Below are positions 54,255-63,770 of a stretch of DNA of 64,000 nucleotides, piece by piece (within the stretch, counting starts at the first letter, position 1; each line of letters starts with the position of its first letter). Under the pieces are notes generated by a model. It saw only the letters and a program-made list of their open reading frames with translations. It was not told where the DNA came from and ran no database searches. The stretch spans positions 124,001-188,000 of the forward strand of contig NZ_LVJI01000001.1 of the NCBI RefSeq assembly GCF_001637225.1, read 5' to 3'. Source of the DNA: Paenibacillus antarcticus (lineage in GTDB: Bacteria; Bacillota; Bacilli; Paenibacillales; Paenibacillaceae). A program made the translations under genes and the position numbers.

Positions 54255-55313
54255 TTATACTCTTGAAAGAAATTTCTCTGCTGGAGATTTCTCTGTATTG
54301 AAGGTTCTACCTACAATAGGAGCCAATTTCTCTAAATCTTTCAACAGTTCTGCAAATTGATCTGGGAACAGAGATTGTACACCATCACCCGTCATTGAAT
54401 TATCAGGGTCGGTATGCATTTCAACAATAAGACCGTTAGCACCCGCAGCTATAGAAGCTTTAGACATCGGAGCTACCAATTCACGACGTCCTGTACCATG
54501 ACTTGGATCAGAAATCACCGGCAAGTGACTTAATTGTTGCAATACAGGGATAGCAGCTAAATCAAGCGTATTACGAGTATAGGACTCAAACGTTCTAATG
54601 CCTCGTTCACATAACATAACATTTGGATTTCCTCCAGCTAATATATACTCTGCAGCATTCAGTAACTCATCGTAAGTTGCACTGAAACCACGTTTAAGAA
54701 GAACTGGTTTGCCACACGTTCCTAGTTTACGTAGTAAGTCGAAATTCTGCATATTGCGGGTTCCGATTTGTAAAATGTCCGCATATTCAGCACAAATGTC
54801 TACATATTCAGGAGTCATGACTTCAGTAATCGTTAACAATCCATGCTTCTTTCCTGCTTCTTGCATCATAATAAGTCCTTCTACACCAACACCTTGGAAG
54901 CTATAAGGACCCGTACGTGGTTTAAATGCCCCACCCCTTAACACCTGCCCTCCAGCAGCTTTGACCAATGCAGCGATCTCATCAATCTGTTCAGCTGACT
55001 CTACAGCACATGGTCCTCCCATAATAACAATCTCTTTCCCGCCAATCTTCACACCTTTAATATCAATGATCGTATCTTCAGGGTGGAAATCTCTGCTTGC
55101 CAGTTTGTAAGATTTAGAAATCTTAACCACGCTCTCTACACCCTTCATTTGGCGTAAATGTTCGGATAACTTGGGGTTTACACTACCAATCAAGCCGATA
55201 ACGGTGCGATCTGCTCCCTTAGATACATGAGCCTGTAAGCCCTCCTTCTCAATCACTTTTACTATTTCCTCTATTTGTTCGTCCGGCGTTACATTCGAAG
55301 TTATTACGATCAT
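54255..55313 (-). CDS. aroF: 3-deoxy-7-phosphoheptulonate synthase (DAHP synthase)
   Basis: About 352 residues, type I-beta DAHP synthase with an N-terminal ACT/ferredoxin-like regulatory domain (about 1-70, VITSNVTPDEQIEEIVKVI). The barrel has GGPCAVESAEQI, GTRNMQNFDLL, KPVLLKRG and SDPSHGTGRRE catalytic motifs. It joins phosphoenolpyruvate and erythrose 4-phosphate in the first shikimate step. ATG 55313 (MIVITSN) or an ATG four codons earlier could start it. No other aro genes are adjacent. Confidence 0.93.
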   Translation of the reverse strand: MIVITSNVTPDEQIEEIVKVIEKEGLQAHVSKGADRTVIGLIGSVNPKLSEHLRQMKGVESVVKISKSYKLASRDFHPEDTIIDIKGVKIGGKEIVIMGGPCAVESAEQIDEIAALVKAAGGQVLRGGAFKPRTGPYSFQGVGVEGLIMMQEAGKKHGLLTITEVMTPEYVDICAEYADILQIGTRNMQNFDLLRKLGTCGKPVLLKRGFSATYDELLNAAEYILAGGNPNVMLCERGIRTFESYTRNTLDLAAIPVLQQLSHLPVISDPSHGTGRRELVAPMSKASIAAGANGLIVEMHTDPDNSMTGDGVQSLFPDQFAELLKDLEKLAPIVGRTFNTEKSPAEKFLSRV

Positions 55314-55464
55314 AATGTATGTCATCCTTTCCTCGTATCAATTTTTACTAACACGCTTAGACGCTTGCACGCTTTTAAGCTTTTATGCTTTTATGCTTTT
55401 AATGACTAAAGCAAATATACCCGAAGTTACGTATCCCGTCAAGTCCAAATACATGGGTTAAGCG

Positions 55465-55518
55465 CAAAAAACTCGAAAGAAGAGCACTCTTATAAAAAAA
55501 GTGTCTATCTTTCGAGTC
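55465..55518 (-). terminator. Terminator after ispH
   Basis: ACTCGAAAGA pairs with TCTTTCGAGT (55471-55480 and 55508-55517) around a long inner hairpin, followed by TTTTT on the minus strand. Confidence 0.8.
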
Positions 55519-55564
55519 CTATTTCTTATCCATAATCATTAGTTAGTTCTTAGTTATACATGGG

Positions 55565-56521
55565 TTATATTATCGTATTACTTTTCACTTTAACAGATGG
55601 AAGTAGCTTCTTCATGTTAACTGTTCGTACCGTTTCCCATGTACCCGAATCGTTAGGATCATACTGTTCAAGATATCGTATAACTTCCTTCGTAATAGGT
55701 GTAGGTGTAGAGGCACCTGAAGTGACGGCAACTTTAGAGATTCCTTCAAGCCACTCTCGCTTAATTTCAGTTACATCACCGACCCGATAAGCAGTCACGT
55801 TAGCTATTTCCTCGGATACTTGTGCAAGACGATTCGAGTTATTACTCATTGGATCACCTACAACGATCACTAGGTCTGCTTGACCGGCTTGTTCTGCAAC
55901 CGCTTCTTGACGTACTTGTGTTGCTAAGCAAATTTCATTGTGCACTTCAGCAGAAGGGAATTTCTCTAATAATTTCTTCATTATATGTTTAATATCCCAC
56001 TGACTCATCGTGGTTTGATTCGTAATAACAATGCGAGTGGAATCCAAATGGAGATCCTTAATCTCCTCTTCTTTTTCAATGAGATGAACATGATCTGGTG
56101 CGATACCAATAGCCCCTTCAGGCTCTGGATGTCCACCTTTACCAATATAGATCACTTCATAACCATCATTGACCTTTTCTTCAATCAGAACATGGGTCTT
56201 GGTTACATCTGGACAAGTTGCATCTACCGTTGTTAACCCTTTGTCCCGAGCAATCTTACGCACTTCTGGTGATACACCGTGAGCGGTAAATATGACAGTC
56301 CCACTCTCTACCTTATCAAGAATATCAAGACGGTTAGCACCATCCAATGTAATAATACCATCATCTTCAAATGAATTCGTGACATGGCTATTATGAACAA
56401 TCATACCCAATATATATATAGGCCGGGGAAGATCTAAATTCTGAGCCGCTTGGCGCGCAAGCACCATAGCATCAACAACTCCATAACAATATCCCCGAGG
56501 AGAAATCTTAAGCACTTCCAT
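55565..56521 (-). CDS. ispH: 4-hydroxy-3-methylbut-2-enyl diphosphate reductase IspH
   Basis: 318 residues. Last step of the MEP isoprenoid pathway, an iron-sulfur enzyme. The three cluster cysteines are Cys12 (RGYCYGV), DATCPDV and NEICLATQ. It also has TNQTTMSQ and SGASTPTPI motifs of IspH. ATG with GAGGTTG upstream. The enzyme would supply the isoprenoid diphosphates (isopentenyl and dimethylallyl) used by the class I synthase-like protein elsewhere in the window. Confidence 0.95.
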   Translation of the reverse strand: MEVLKISPRGYCYGVVDAMVLARQAAQNLDLPRPIYILGMIVHNSHVTNSFEDDGIITLDGANRLDILDKVESGTVIFTAHGVSPEVRKIARDKGLTTVDATCPDVTKTHVLIEEKVNDGYEVIYIGKGGHPEPEGAIGIAPDHVHLIEKEEEIKDLHLDSTRIVITNQTTMSQWDIKHIMKKLLEKFPSAEVHNEICLATQVRQEAVAEQAGQADLVIVVGDPMSNNSNRLAQVSEEIANVTAYRVGDVTEIKREWLEGISKVAVTSGASTPTPITKEVIRYLEQYDPNDSGTWETVRTVNMKKLLPSVKVKSNTII

Positions 56522-56569
56522 GGTATCAACCTCTTTTCATTAACTAACCTTATTCTTATTCATTATACC

Positions 56570-58033
56570 TTATTCCAGAGGGACAGGAAAGATCATTGGG
56601 AGCCAGATAATAAAGGTTGTCCCTTCATCAACGCGTGTTACGACTTCTATAGAACCATCCATTTCTTCAATAATCCATTTCGCGATGGACAATCCTAGTC
56701 CAATGCCTTCTGTGACCCCTCTAGATTGATCCGCACGATAGAAACGTTCGAAGATTAATGGGACATCCTCTTTTTCCATCCCAATGCCTGTATCCGCTAT
56801 ACGTAACCCTATTTGATTCTGATATCGAAATGCATCTAGGGACACCTGACCTTCAGGTGTATATTTGAAAGCATTCTCAATAAATATAAATAACATTTGT
56901 TGCAAATAATCCTTATTACCGAACACATACACACCATTTAGTGTAGATAAATTACCTATGATCCATTCGGCTTGATGAGGCAGAAATTGTGCTCGACGAA
57001 CAACTTCCTCAACCAATGGTTCAAGTGGAACCGGAGATTTCATAAAAGTCTGTCCTGTATCTGCACGAGCCAACGAAAGCATGTCACTTACAAGTTGACT
57101 CATTCGTTTGGCTTCATCGGAAATATCACTGAGTGCTTCTCTAGACACGATCTGTAATGTTTCCTCATCCATGCTAGGACGTTCTCCCGATTCTTTATCC
57201 CACATTTTTTGAAGTAGATCAACATTTCCTCGAATCGTCGTAAGCGGCGTTCTCAGTTCATGTGAAGCATCTGACACGAATCTTCGCTGTGCTGCATAGG
57301 CGTCTTCTAATTCTTTGTAGAATCCATTCATCCGACTGAGCATATTATTTACGGTTCCTATTAACTGACCAATTTCATCCTGAGGACCATTATACTCAAT
57401 CCTTACGCTAAGATCTGCGCCTTTCTGGATTTGATTAGCCGCCTCAATCACTTTACCTATCGGGCGAATCGATTTATGGGCAAGGAATAATCCTAAGCTC
57501 GATGCAATAATAATCATGATCGCCGAACCCAGTACGAGAATATTTTGAAGTCCGTCTAATAGATTTTGTTCAGGCAGTGTATGGGCAGCAACTTGGAGAA
57601 GACCTATAATAGGACCTCCGTTATAAGCTGGAATCGGTGCTTGATATATAAGAAACGGATTTCCATCAATTTGGATACGGCTAATGCTTTTTACCATTTT
57701 TTCAGGTGAGATTGAGGGAACAGGAATTTCAATGCTCATTCTTTTTAAGTTCTGATCGAGTATATTTACACCTGTTGTATAATCGTGTATCTGTGCGATG
57801 ATCTGAGTCTCGTCAAAGTTACTAACCGTTTTCTTAAATGTAAAACCAACTGTTCCTGTAAACGGATCGAGAGTTATCGATGGATCAATTCGTTTTATCT
57901 GCTGATCAATTCGTTTCTCCACTTCATTGTACGTATTATAATAAACAACACCATATACAATCGATCCGAAGATAATAAGTGTTACAGCAAGAATGGCTGA
58001 ATACCATGCCGTTAATCGAAGTCGGATGGACAT
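56570..58033 (-). CDS. HAMP-containing sensor histidine kinase
   Basis: 487 residues. TM helices near 9-30 and about 163-185 flank an extracytoplasmic sensor of about 130 residues, then HAMP. The H-box SDASHELRTPLTTIRG and HATPase motifs (DTGIGMEKEDVP, GIGLGLSIAKWI) follow. It overlaps closely with the response regulator gene (1 base gap), so they form a pair. HtrA lies just beyond the pair. CssS-like function in secretion stress is suggested by this context only. Confidence 0.9.
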   Translation of the reverse strand: MSIRLRLTAWYSAILAVTLIIFGSIVYGVVYYNTYNEVEKRIDQQIKRIDPSITLDPFTGTVGFTFKKTVSNFDETQIIAQIHDYTTGVNILDQNLKRMSIEIPVPSISPEKMVKSISRIQIDGNPFLIYQAPIPAYNGGPIIGLLQVAAHTLPEQNLLDGLQNILVLGSAIMIIIASSLGLFLAHKSIRPIGKVIEAANQIQKGADLSVRIEYNGPQDEIGQLIGTVNNMLSRMNGFYKELEDAYAAQRRFVSDASHELRTPLTTIRGNVDLLQKMWDKESGERPSMDEETLQIVSREALSDISDEAKRMSQLVSDMLSLARADTGQTFMKSPVPLEPLVEEVVRRAQFLPHQAEWIIGNLSTLNGVYVFGNKDYLQQMLFIFIENAFKYTPEGQVSLDAFRYQNQIGLRIADTGIGMEKEDVPLIFERFYRADQSRGVTEGIGLGLSIAKWIIEEMDGSIEVVTRVDEGTTFIIWLPMIFPVPLE

Positions 58034-58034
58034 A

Positions 58035-58724
58035 TTATGTATCCCCTCTTAGAATGTATCCTGCTCCACGGATCGTCTGAATGATTCGTTTTCCTCCATG
58101 CTCTTCCATCTTTTGACGTAACATCGCTATATATACTTCTAATACATTGGATTCTCCGCTATAGTCATAACCCCATATCTTATCCATGATCAAATCACGA
58201 GATAACACACGCTTTGGATTCTGCATAAATAAGTTCAGTAGTTCAAATTCTTTAGCCGTTAACTCTAATCGAACACCACCCCGAAGTACCTCTCTTCCAT
58301 CCATATCCAAGATAATGTCTTCGTAGCTTAGCTTTGGTTCCCCCGCTTCATTCAGTCCAGGTTTACGTCGAAGTAGCGCACGTACACGAGCTAGCAACTC
58401 TTCAAGTGCAAAAGGTTTCACTAAGTAATCGTCTGCGCCAAGATCTAATCCTTTAACACGATGTTCAATCTCATCTTTGGCGGTCAGCATTAGAATAGGA
58501 ACTTTACTTCCACCTTCTCGAAGTCTTCGGCATACTTCGAACCCATCTACCTTTGGCATCATAATATCTAATACAACTAGATCCGGCTCGCTATTAAGGA
58601 TCATACTTAACCCCTCTGCACCGTTTACCGCTGTTGAAACATCGTATCCTTCAAAAGCAAGTCCTCTACGTAACATAGAAATAATCTTCTCATCATCATC
58701 AATCAGTAAGATAGTAGAACGCAT
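58035..58724 (-). CDS. OmpR-family response regulator
   Basis: 229 residues. Receiver has DDDEK, VVLDIMMPK and LTAKD motifs; the C-terminal winged helix (ELTAKEFELLNLFMQNPKRV..GYDYSGESNVLEVYIAMLRQK) binds DNA. It is first in the RR-HK pair. The ATG is unambiguous. Located 146 bases from htrA, in the same direction. Confidence 0.92.
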   Translation of the reverse strand: MRSTILLIDDDEKIISMLRRGLAFEGYDVSTAVNGAEGLSMILNSEPDLVVLDIMMPKVDGFEVCRRLREGGSKVPILMLTAKDEIEHRVKGLDLGADDYLVKPFALEELLARVRALLRRKPGLNEAGEPKLSYEDIILDMDGREVLRGGVRLELTAKEFELLNLFMQNPKRVLSRDLIMDKIWGYDYSGESNVLEVYIAMLRQKMEEHGGKRIIQTIRGAGYILRGDT

Positions 58725-58800
58725 ACATCATAACCCCTTTAATAAAACCTATTTATAAACATGTTGATGTTTCTTCTGTCATCTCTACTCTACGATAACA

Positions 58801-58840
58801 TATAGCAATAGCGAAAGGAGAGAATCCCTTCCGCTATTAC
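58801..58840 (-). terminator. Possible terminator after htrA
   Basis: AATAGCGGAAGG pairs with CCTTTCGCTATT on the minus strand, but no T-run follows. Weak. Confidence 0.4.
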
Positions 58841-58870
58841 TGTTAAACATTTCCGATTGTTGTTCTATTA

Positions 58871-60496
58871 TTACTTCGTTGTGATGTTGAAGTCATTCTT
58901 ATTTCCAATCGTTACAGGAAGATTAATTTCTTTTCCATCCCGAACAATATTCAAAGTAACCTTGTCTCCCACTTGTTTCGTCTGAATGGACTCAACAAGT
59001 TCCGCACTCGTAGGATACTTCGTATCATTAATCCCTACGATAATATCATACGGACGAACATCTGCAACATAAGCAGGCGATTTAAATGTAACTTCAGTAA
59101 CAACAGATCCTTCTTTCAACGTTGATCCCATTTGTTCTGCTACCTGACTGGTCATTGTGAGCAAGGAAGCACCAATGAATGGAACTGGTTTTTTTGGTAT
59201 TTCTTGATTATTCTTAAGCTGGTCCACAACTTCCGAGATTACACTCGTTGGGATAGCAAATCCAATGCCTTGTGCATCAGCACTCACCGCAACATTCATT
59301 CCGATGACTTCACCATTAAGGTTCAAGAGAGGTCCGCCGGAATTACCAGGATTAATAGAAGCATCCGTTTGTAATAAATGTTCGTACTTACGCGTACCAC
59401 TACCATCTTCTTCATTGATATCTATCGTACGTTCCTTCGCACTAAGCACTCCGGATGTAACTGTATGATCAAATCCTTGTGGGTTACCTATAGCTACGAC
59501 GCCTTCTCCTACAGACATATTATCCGAATTACCCATAGGAAGGGTAGGGAAATTATTGTCGCCCTCAATCTTAAGTACCGCTAAGTCAAGTTCTTTACTT
59601 GATCCAAGAAGCTTAGCTTCGTAAGGCTTATTATTACCTTCTATTGTCACTTGTATCACATCTGCACCATCAATGACATGTTGATTCGTCAAGATATAAC
59701 CCGTTTTATCATAAATGAACCCAGATCCTATACCGTAGGGAATCAATTGTCCTGATTTAGAATCCGAGGATGATCCGTTTTCTTCGCTACTACTTCCGCT
59801 TCCGCTCTTCCCTTGATCGCCAAAGAAATAGCTAAAAGGATCATTTGAATAAGGATTAGTCTGTTGGCTACTTCCTGACTTAACCAACGTTGCAATCTTC
59901 ACGACCGCAGGACTTGCTTCTTTAAATACCGTTGCTACATCCCCTGGCTTCGACAACGGTAAAGACGTTGCTGTAGCTGAAGATGAGCCTGATTTATTAT
60001 CAGGAGTTGTTACGATTGATCCGCTTGACTCCATTGGAGCAATTGCCGTAAGCACTGAATCTGGTGTGAACAAGTTCATACGATCAGCCGTAAACATCAG
60101 AGACGTAATGACCACCATCCCTGCTAAGAATGACACCAAAATCGTTTTAACCGAGCTTTTCGGTTTCTTGCTATATTGCCAGTTGCCGTTTCCACCGTTC
60201 CCACCATTTCCTCCGGAACCACCATAGTTGTTATTGCCTCCACCTTGGCCGCCTTCTGAAGAACTGAATGCGTTTACCACCGGTAAGTTGCGAAGAGGTC
60301 GAGGTGGCGTCACGTCCACTTTATCTCTATCATAAGAATTATCTTCATTCTGTATCACACTATCTTCACTTATCGATTTAAACGGTCCGTAGGAATAATA
60401 ATAGGAAGAACCTGATTCTGAAGACTCTTTACTTTTTGACATTTCCTGATCCAAATCTTCTTCTAATCGTCCAAACTTCTCATTGCGTTCATCCAT
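58871..60496 (-). CDS. HtrA/DegP-family membrane-anchored serine protease
   Basis: 541 residues. A cytosolic Gly/Asn-rich N-terminal region (about 75-110) precedes one TM helix (about 120-140). The protease domain carries the triad: His in LTNQHVIDGA, Asp in KELDLAVLKI and Ser in NPGNSGGPLL. A C-terminal PDZ domain (about 445-530) completes the HtrA layout. It degrades or refolds misfolded exported proteins. ATG with AGGAGGT upstream. It stands behind an RR-HK pair, like CssRS-htrA in Bacillus. Confidence 0.93.
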   Translation of the reverse strand: MDERNEKFGRLEEDLDQEMSKSKESSESGSSYYYSYGPFKSISEDSVIQNEDNSYDRDKVDVTPPRPLRNLPVVNAFSSSEGGQGGGNNNYGGSGGNGGNGGNGNWQYSKKPKSSVKTILVSFLAGMVVITSLMFTADRMNLFTPDSVLTAIAPMESSGSIVTTPDNKSGSSSATATSLPLSKPGDVATVFKEASPAVVKIATLVKSGSSQQTNPYSNDPFSYFFGDQGKSGSGSSSEENGSSSDSKSGQLIPYGIGSGFIYDKTGYILTNQHVIDGADVIQVTIEGNNKPYEAKLLGSSKELDLAVLKIEGDNNFPTLPMGNSDNMSVGEGVVAIGNPQGFDHTVTSGVLSAKERTIDINEEDGSGTRKYEHLLQTDASINPGNSGGPLLNLNGEVIGMNVAVSADAQGIGFAIPTSVISEVVDQLKNNQEIPKKPVPFIGASLLTMTSQVAEQMGSTLKEGSVVTEVTFKSPAYVADVRPYDIIVGINDTKYPTSAELVESIQTKQVGDKVTLNIVRDGKEINLPVTIGNKNDFNITTK

Positions 60497-60648
60497 CTTT
60501 AATTACCTCCTATACCCTTACCTTTATTGTAGGCGGGATATTATTTAACTGTTCTTATCATGACCTATAAACCTTAATGTCACATTAAAAACAATTTAAA
60601 GAGAGATAAAACATCAAATAATAGATTAACCTTATGTATACTATAGAC

Positions 60649-61299
60649 CTACGCCCAGCCTTTACGATGTGCAAAGATCGCGAGCTGAGTTCGATCATCT
60701 AATTCACACTTCATTAGTAAGTTACTGACATGTGTCTTGACTGTTTTAATACTAATATGTAGTTCCTCCCCAATATCCTTGTTACTTTTTCCTTCTGCAA
60801 TAAGGAGGAGTACTTCCTTCTCACGTTCAGTAAGCCCAGATGCATCCGCTTCGACCATTCTTTGGCGAATGCCCCGTGTTAGAGCCTGAGAGACATCCCC
60901 TGTCATCACGGGCATGCCCCTAAAAGCACCTTGTAGCGCATATATTAGTTCTTCCGCTGATACCGTCTTAAGGACGTAACTAACTGCTCCTGCTTCTATA
61001 GCATCTACTACTAGATTATCTTCAAGGAAACTTGTTAAGATAACAATTTTCATAAGAGGATGTTCCTTTAGAACCGCCTTAGTGGTCTCTGCTCCATTCA
61101 TTATTGGCATCATCAAATCCATGAGTATCAAATCCGGAGGACCATCTGGGAATCCAAGTCTCAGCATATCCAATGCTTCTTGACCGTTCCTTGCTTCCCC
61201 AATAACTTCAAACTTCGGTTCCAACATTAGATACGTTTTGAGCCCCATACGCACCATATCATGATCGTCTACAAGTAGAATCTTTATGTTGCCTTCCAT
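60649..61299 (-). CDS. liaR: LiaR-like NarL-family response regulator
   Basis: 216 residues. Receiver: LLVDDHDMVRMGL, LILMDLMMP, LTSF. C-terminal LuxR-type HTH (LTEREKEVLLLIAEGKSNKDIGEELHISIKTVKTHVSNLL). Together with LiaS and LiaF it forms the cell-wall-stress system LiaFSR. Its start is 3 bases after the liaS stop. Symbol given on synteny and similarity. Confidence 0.88.
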   Translation of the reverse strand: MEGNIKILLVDDHDMVRMGLKTYLMLEPKFEVIGEARNGQEALDMLRLGFPDGPPDLILMDLMMPIMNGAETTKAVLKEHPLMKIVILTSFLEDNLVVDAIEAGAVSYVLKTVSAEELIYALQGAFRGMPVMTGDVSQALTRGIRQRMVEADASGLTEREKEVLLLIAEGKSNKDIGEELHISIKTVKTHVSNLLMKCELDDRTQLAIFAHRKGWA

Positions 61300-61301
61300 C
61301 G

Positions 61302-62360
61302 CTATTCTTCCCCCTCATTTGTAGAATTCAGAGAATCATTCTCTCCTGGCGTAAACTTAGGAATATGTACACGGATCGTCGTCCCCGCGCCCTCTTTACT
61401 AATGATTTCTACATGACCGCCCAATTTCTCTGCTCTTTCTCGCATGGTAAGAAGACCATATGATCCTTGTTTTTGTAATCCTTCATTAAACCCTTGACCA
61501 TCATCACTCAGACTAAGAACCACCTGATGTTGCCCTTCTCGCAAAGACATACTCACTAAGCTCGCATGTGCATGTTTCACAATGTTTGCCATAGCCTCTT
61601 GAATTATAAGAAACAATTGATGTTCTATCGCTTCAGATAACTCACCTTGCAACTCTAGTTCCTTTATCCCTTTAAGACCATTTTGACGACAATAATCAGG
61701 AAACCATTTCTCTAGCGCCTCAGCCAAGCTCGTACCTTCAAGTTCCACGGGCCGAAGTTGAGCAATGAGTGCACGCATTTGTTTCTGTGCCAGATGGGAC
61801 ATACTAATTAGCTGTTCCATGACCATCTTCCCCTGGTCCTCATTGTGTACCATCACCTTAGGAAGAGCCGATGCAGACATATGAATGGCAAAGAGCTGCT
61901 GACTGACTGTGTCATGCAGATCTCTTGCCATTCGTCGCCGTTCTTCAATCACTGCATTCTCTGCTGACTTCTCATTCTTCACTACTTCTTGTACGCCTAA
62001 TCGTTGTAGTAACTTCATCTTCTTCTCTACCGTATCCATCATCGTATTGAATTCGTAGTACACACGTGCGAACGATTGATCTTCTGCTACAGGCATCCGA
62101 ACAGATAGATTCCCTTTGGCTACCTGTAACATATTAAGATCTAGAACATCAATCCCACGTTGAATACGCTGACCTGCCATATAACCTATAACCACTGTGA
62201 ATATGATAATACCCAGCGTGTAGTACAACCACATCACATTGTCCTTCACTTCAATATATCCCATGTAAATCCCCATATATATAACGCCAGCCATAACGAC
62301 TCCACTTAGTAAGAAATAAAACAGCAGCAACCATTTCGTGTTCTTAAGAATTTTCACCAT
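61302..62360 (-). CDS. liaS: LiaS-like sensor histidine kinase
   Basis: 352 residues. Two TM segments (about 10-32 and 43-65), HAMP, HisKA_3 with RRRMARDLHDTVSQQLFAIH, and HATPase (DDGQGFNEG, GSYGLLTMRERA). The short extracytoplasmic loop is typical of intramembrane-sensing kinases controlled by LiaF. ATG. Lies 5 bases after liaF. Confidence 0.9.
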   Translation of the reverse strand: MVKILKNTKWLLLFYFLLSGVVMAGVIYMGIYMGYIEVKDNVMWLYYTLGIIIFTVVIGYMAGQRIQRGIDVLDLNMLQVAKGNLSVRMPVAEDQSFARVYYEFNTMMDTVEKKMKLLQRLGVQEVVKNEKSAENAVIEERRRMARDLHDTVSQQLFAIHMSASALPKVMVHNEDQGKMVMEQLISMSHLAQKQMRALIAQLRPVELEGTSLAEALEKWFPDYCRQNGLKGIKELELQGELSEAIEHQLFLIIQEAMANIVKHAHASLVSMSLREGQHQVVLSLSDDGQGFNEGLQKQGSYGLLTMRERAEKLGGHVEIISKEGAGTTIRVHIPKFTPGENDSLNSTNEGEE

Positions 62361-62365
62361 TCGCT

Positions 62366-63385
62366 TTAACCTACCGTATTGACTTTAATATCACCAATGA
62401 AGGCACTGACATTAATGACTATTTTCTTTTGAGATTCTCTGAAATAAGGTGAGCAAGTTTGAACAGAACTCATGAACCCACTTTTCGATTGAGATAATAT
62501 GGACATATCACCAATAAAGGAACTTGAGTTCACCTTGATCCCCAAATCCATATCATCGGGAACATATATTTTTATATCACCGATAAAAGCAGAAATATTA
62601 ATCTTCGTTTTACCGTAAGGAATTTGAGCTTTCGTTAGATCAAGAACTGTATCTCCAATAAATTGAGATATGTTGGTCGGCTTTAGTTCGAAATACTCTC
62701 TTCCCATATGAACGTCACCAATAAAAGCCGATTTATTTACCTTTTCTCTATTAACAGAGCTTTCGAAGTTGTCGAACTCAACCTTGTGTCTTTTATGTCT
62801 TCTATCGTATTTGTGATGCGAATCTTCTTCCTCATACCCATCACTATCATCAAATTCATAACTGTTACGTTTTATTTCATTTTCTTTTCTATTCCCAAAT
62901 GAAGCTCCAAACTTCTCTTCAAATTGCTTATCTAACGTCGACTGAGATCCTCCATCTAGATCTGACAAATTCGGTAGTTCAGATGGTTCAGGTGGGAACC
63001 CCATCGGCTCAATCGGTGCCTTCATTTTCTTACTAGATGCAGGACGATTCGGCTTGAATATGACATGAAGTCCACATAAAATTAAAAATCCAGGCACTAA
63101 GAACTTAAAGAAATCACCAGGACTTACAATATACCAATCTAATGCACGTGCTTGAAAATAACCTCCAATGGCAATAAGAATGAACGCGCCTAAGAAGGAG
63201 CCACCTTGACCACGTGAAGTTAGCAAATTTTTCAAACCAGCATATATTAATATCAGCGGCCAATATGTCGAAATAATAGATCCTAAGCTAATATCCACAT
63301 ACCCCATTTGCTGAAGCAAGAATATAACACCTACACCAATAAGCACAAATCCACCAAAGAAACGATCAGACCATCCTTTTCTCAT
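62366..63385 (-). CDS. liaF: LiaF-like membrane protein
   Basis: 339 residues. The N-terminal quarter has four hydrophobic segments (LiaF-TM). A charged linker (HHKYDRRHKRHK) follows. The C-terminal region repeats a five-times SxFIGD-type motif (SAFIGDVHM, SQFIGDTVL, SAFIGDIKI, SSFIGDMSI, SAFIGDIKV), the beta-helix-like LiaF-C fold. LiaF restrains LiaRS until cell-wall stress. ATG. Confidence 0.88.
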   Translation of the reverse strand: MRKGWSDRFFGGFVLIGVGVIFLLQQMGYVDISLGSIISTYWPLILIYAGLKNLLTSRGQGGSFLGAFILIAIGGYFQARALDWYIVSPGDFFKFLVPGFLILCGLHVIFKPNRPASSKKMKAPIEPMGFPPEPSELPNLSDLDGGSQSTLDKQFEEKFGASFGNRKENEIKRNSYEFDDSDGYEEEDSHHKYDRRHKRHKVEFDNFESSVNREKVNKSAFIGDVHMGREYFELKPTNISQFIGDTVLDLTKAQIPYGKTKINISAFIGDIKIYVPDDMDLGIKVNSSSFIGDMSILSQSKSGFMSSVQTCSPYFRESQKKIVINVSAFIGDIKVNTVG

Positions 63386-63495
63386 GCTAAGCTCTCCTCA
63401 TCCTCTTTCGTTATCCTTAGTGTACAACAGACTTAGCATTTCTGAAACAGACTACAGAATGATAAATACTCAGTCTTGAGGCGGAGAACTACAAA

Positions 63496-63536
63496 CATAA
63501 AGAATGCCCTCACCATATAGGTTAAGGGCATTCTTG
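63496..63536 (-). terminator. Terminator after the SASP-like gene
   Basis: AAGAATGCCCT pairs with AGGGCATTCTT around a 14-base loop. It lies 43 bases below the SASP-like stop, on the minus strand. Confidence 0.75.
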
Positions 63537-63578
63537 GCTTGTCCGAAAGTATGTTAGAGCTCACACTTGAATCACTAA

Positions 63579-63770
63579 TTAGTTTTGAGATTCAAATTCT
63601 GCATTATACTTTTCATTTGGTGTCTTGTAATTTTCTTGCACTTTATTTGGTTTCTGAATTTGACCGTTTTCTTCAGCAAATTCAGCATTAAACTTTTCAT
63701 CCGGTGTTTGGTAGTTATCTTGCACTTTCTTTTGTCTTGAATTTTGATTCTGATTTTGATTATTTGCCAT
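63579..63770 (-). CDS. Gamma-type small acid-soluble spore protein-like peptide
   Basis: 63 residues, hydrophilic, rich in N, Q, E and K, with no Cys or Trp. It is an internal duplication: KVQDNYQTPDEKFNAEFAEE (about 15-34) and KVQENYKTPNEKYNAEFESQ (about 43-62). The repeated (F/Y)NAEF and low-complexity composition resemble gamma-type SASPs, which serve as amino acid stores in the spore. ATG with AGGAGGTGA upstream. Assignment is by composition and repeat pattern only. Confidence 0.6.
   Translation of the reverse strand: MANNQNQNQNSRQKKVQDNYQTPDEKFNAEFAEENGQIQKPNKVQENYKTPNEKYNAEFESQN

Noticed and set aside
55360..55402. AGCTTTTATG-type short tandem runs upstream of aroF
   Set aside because: Only a few very short copies; looks like slippage of an AT-rich sequence.
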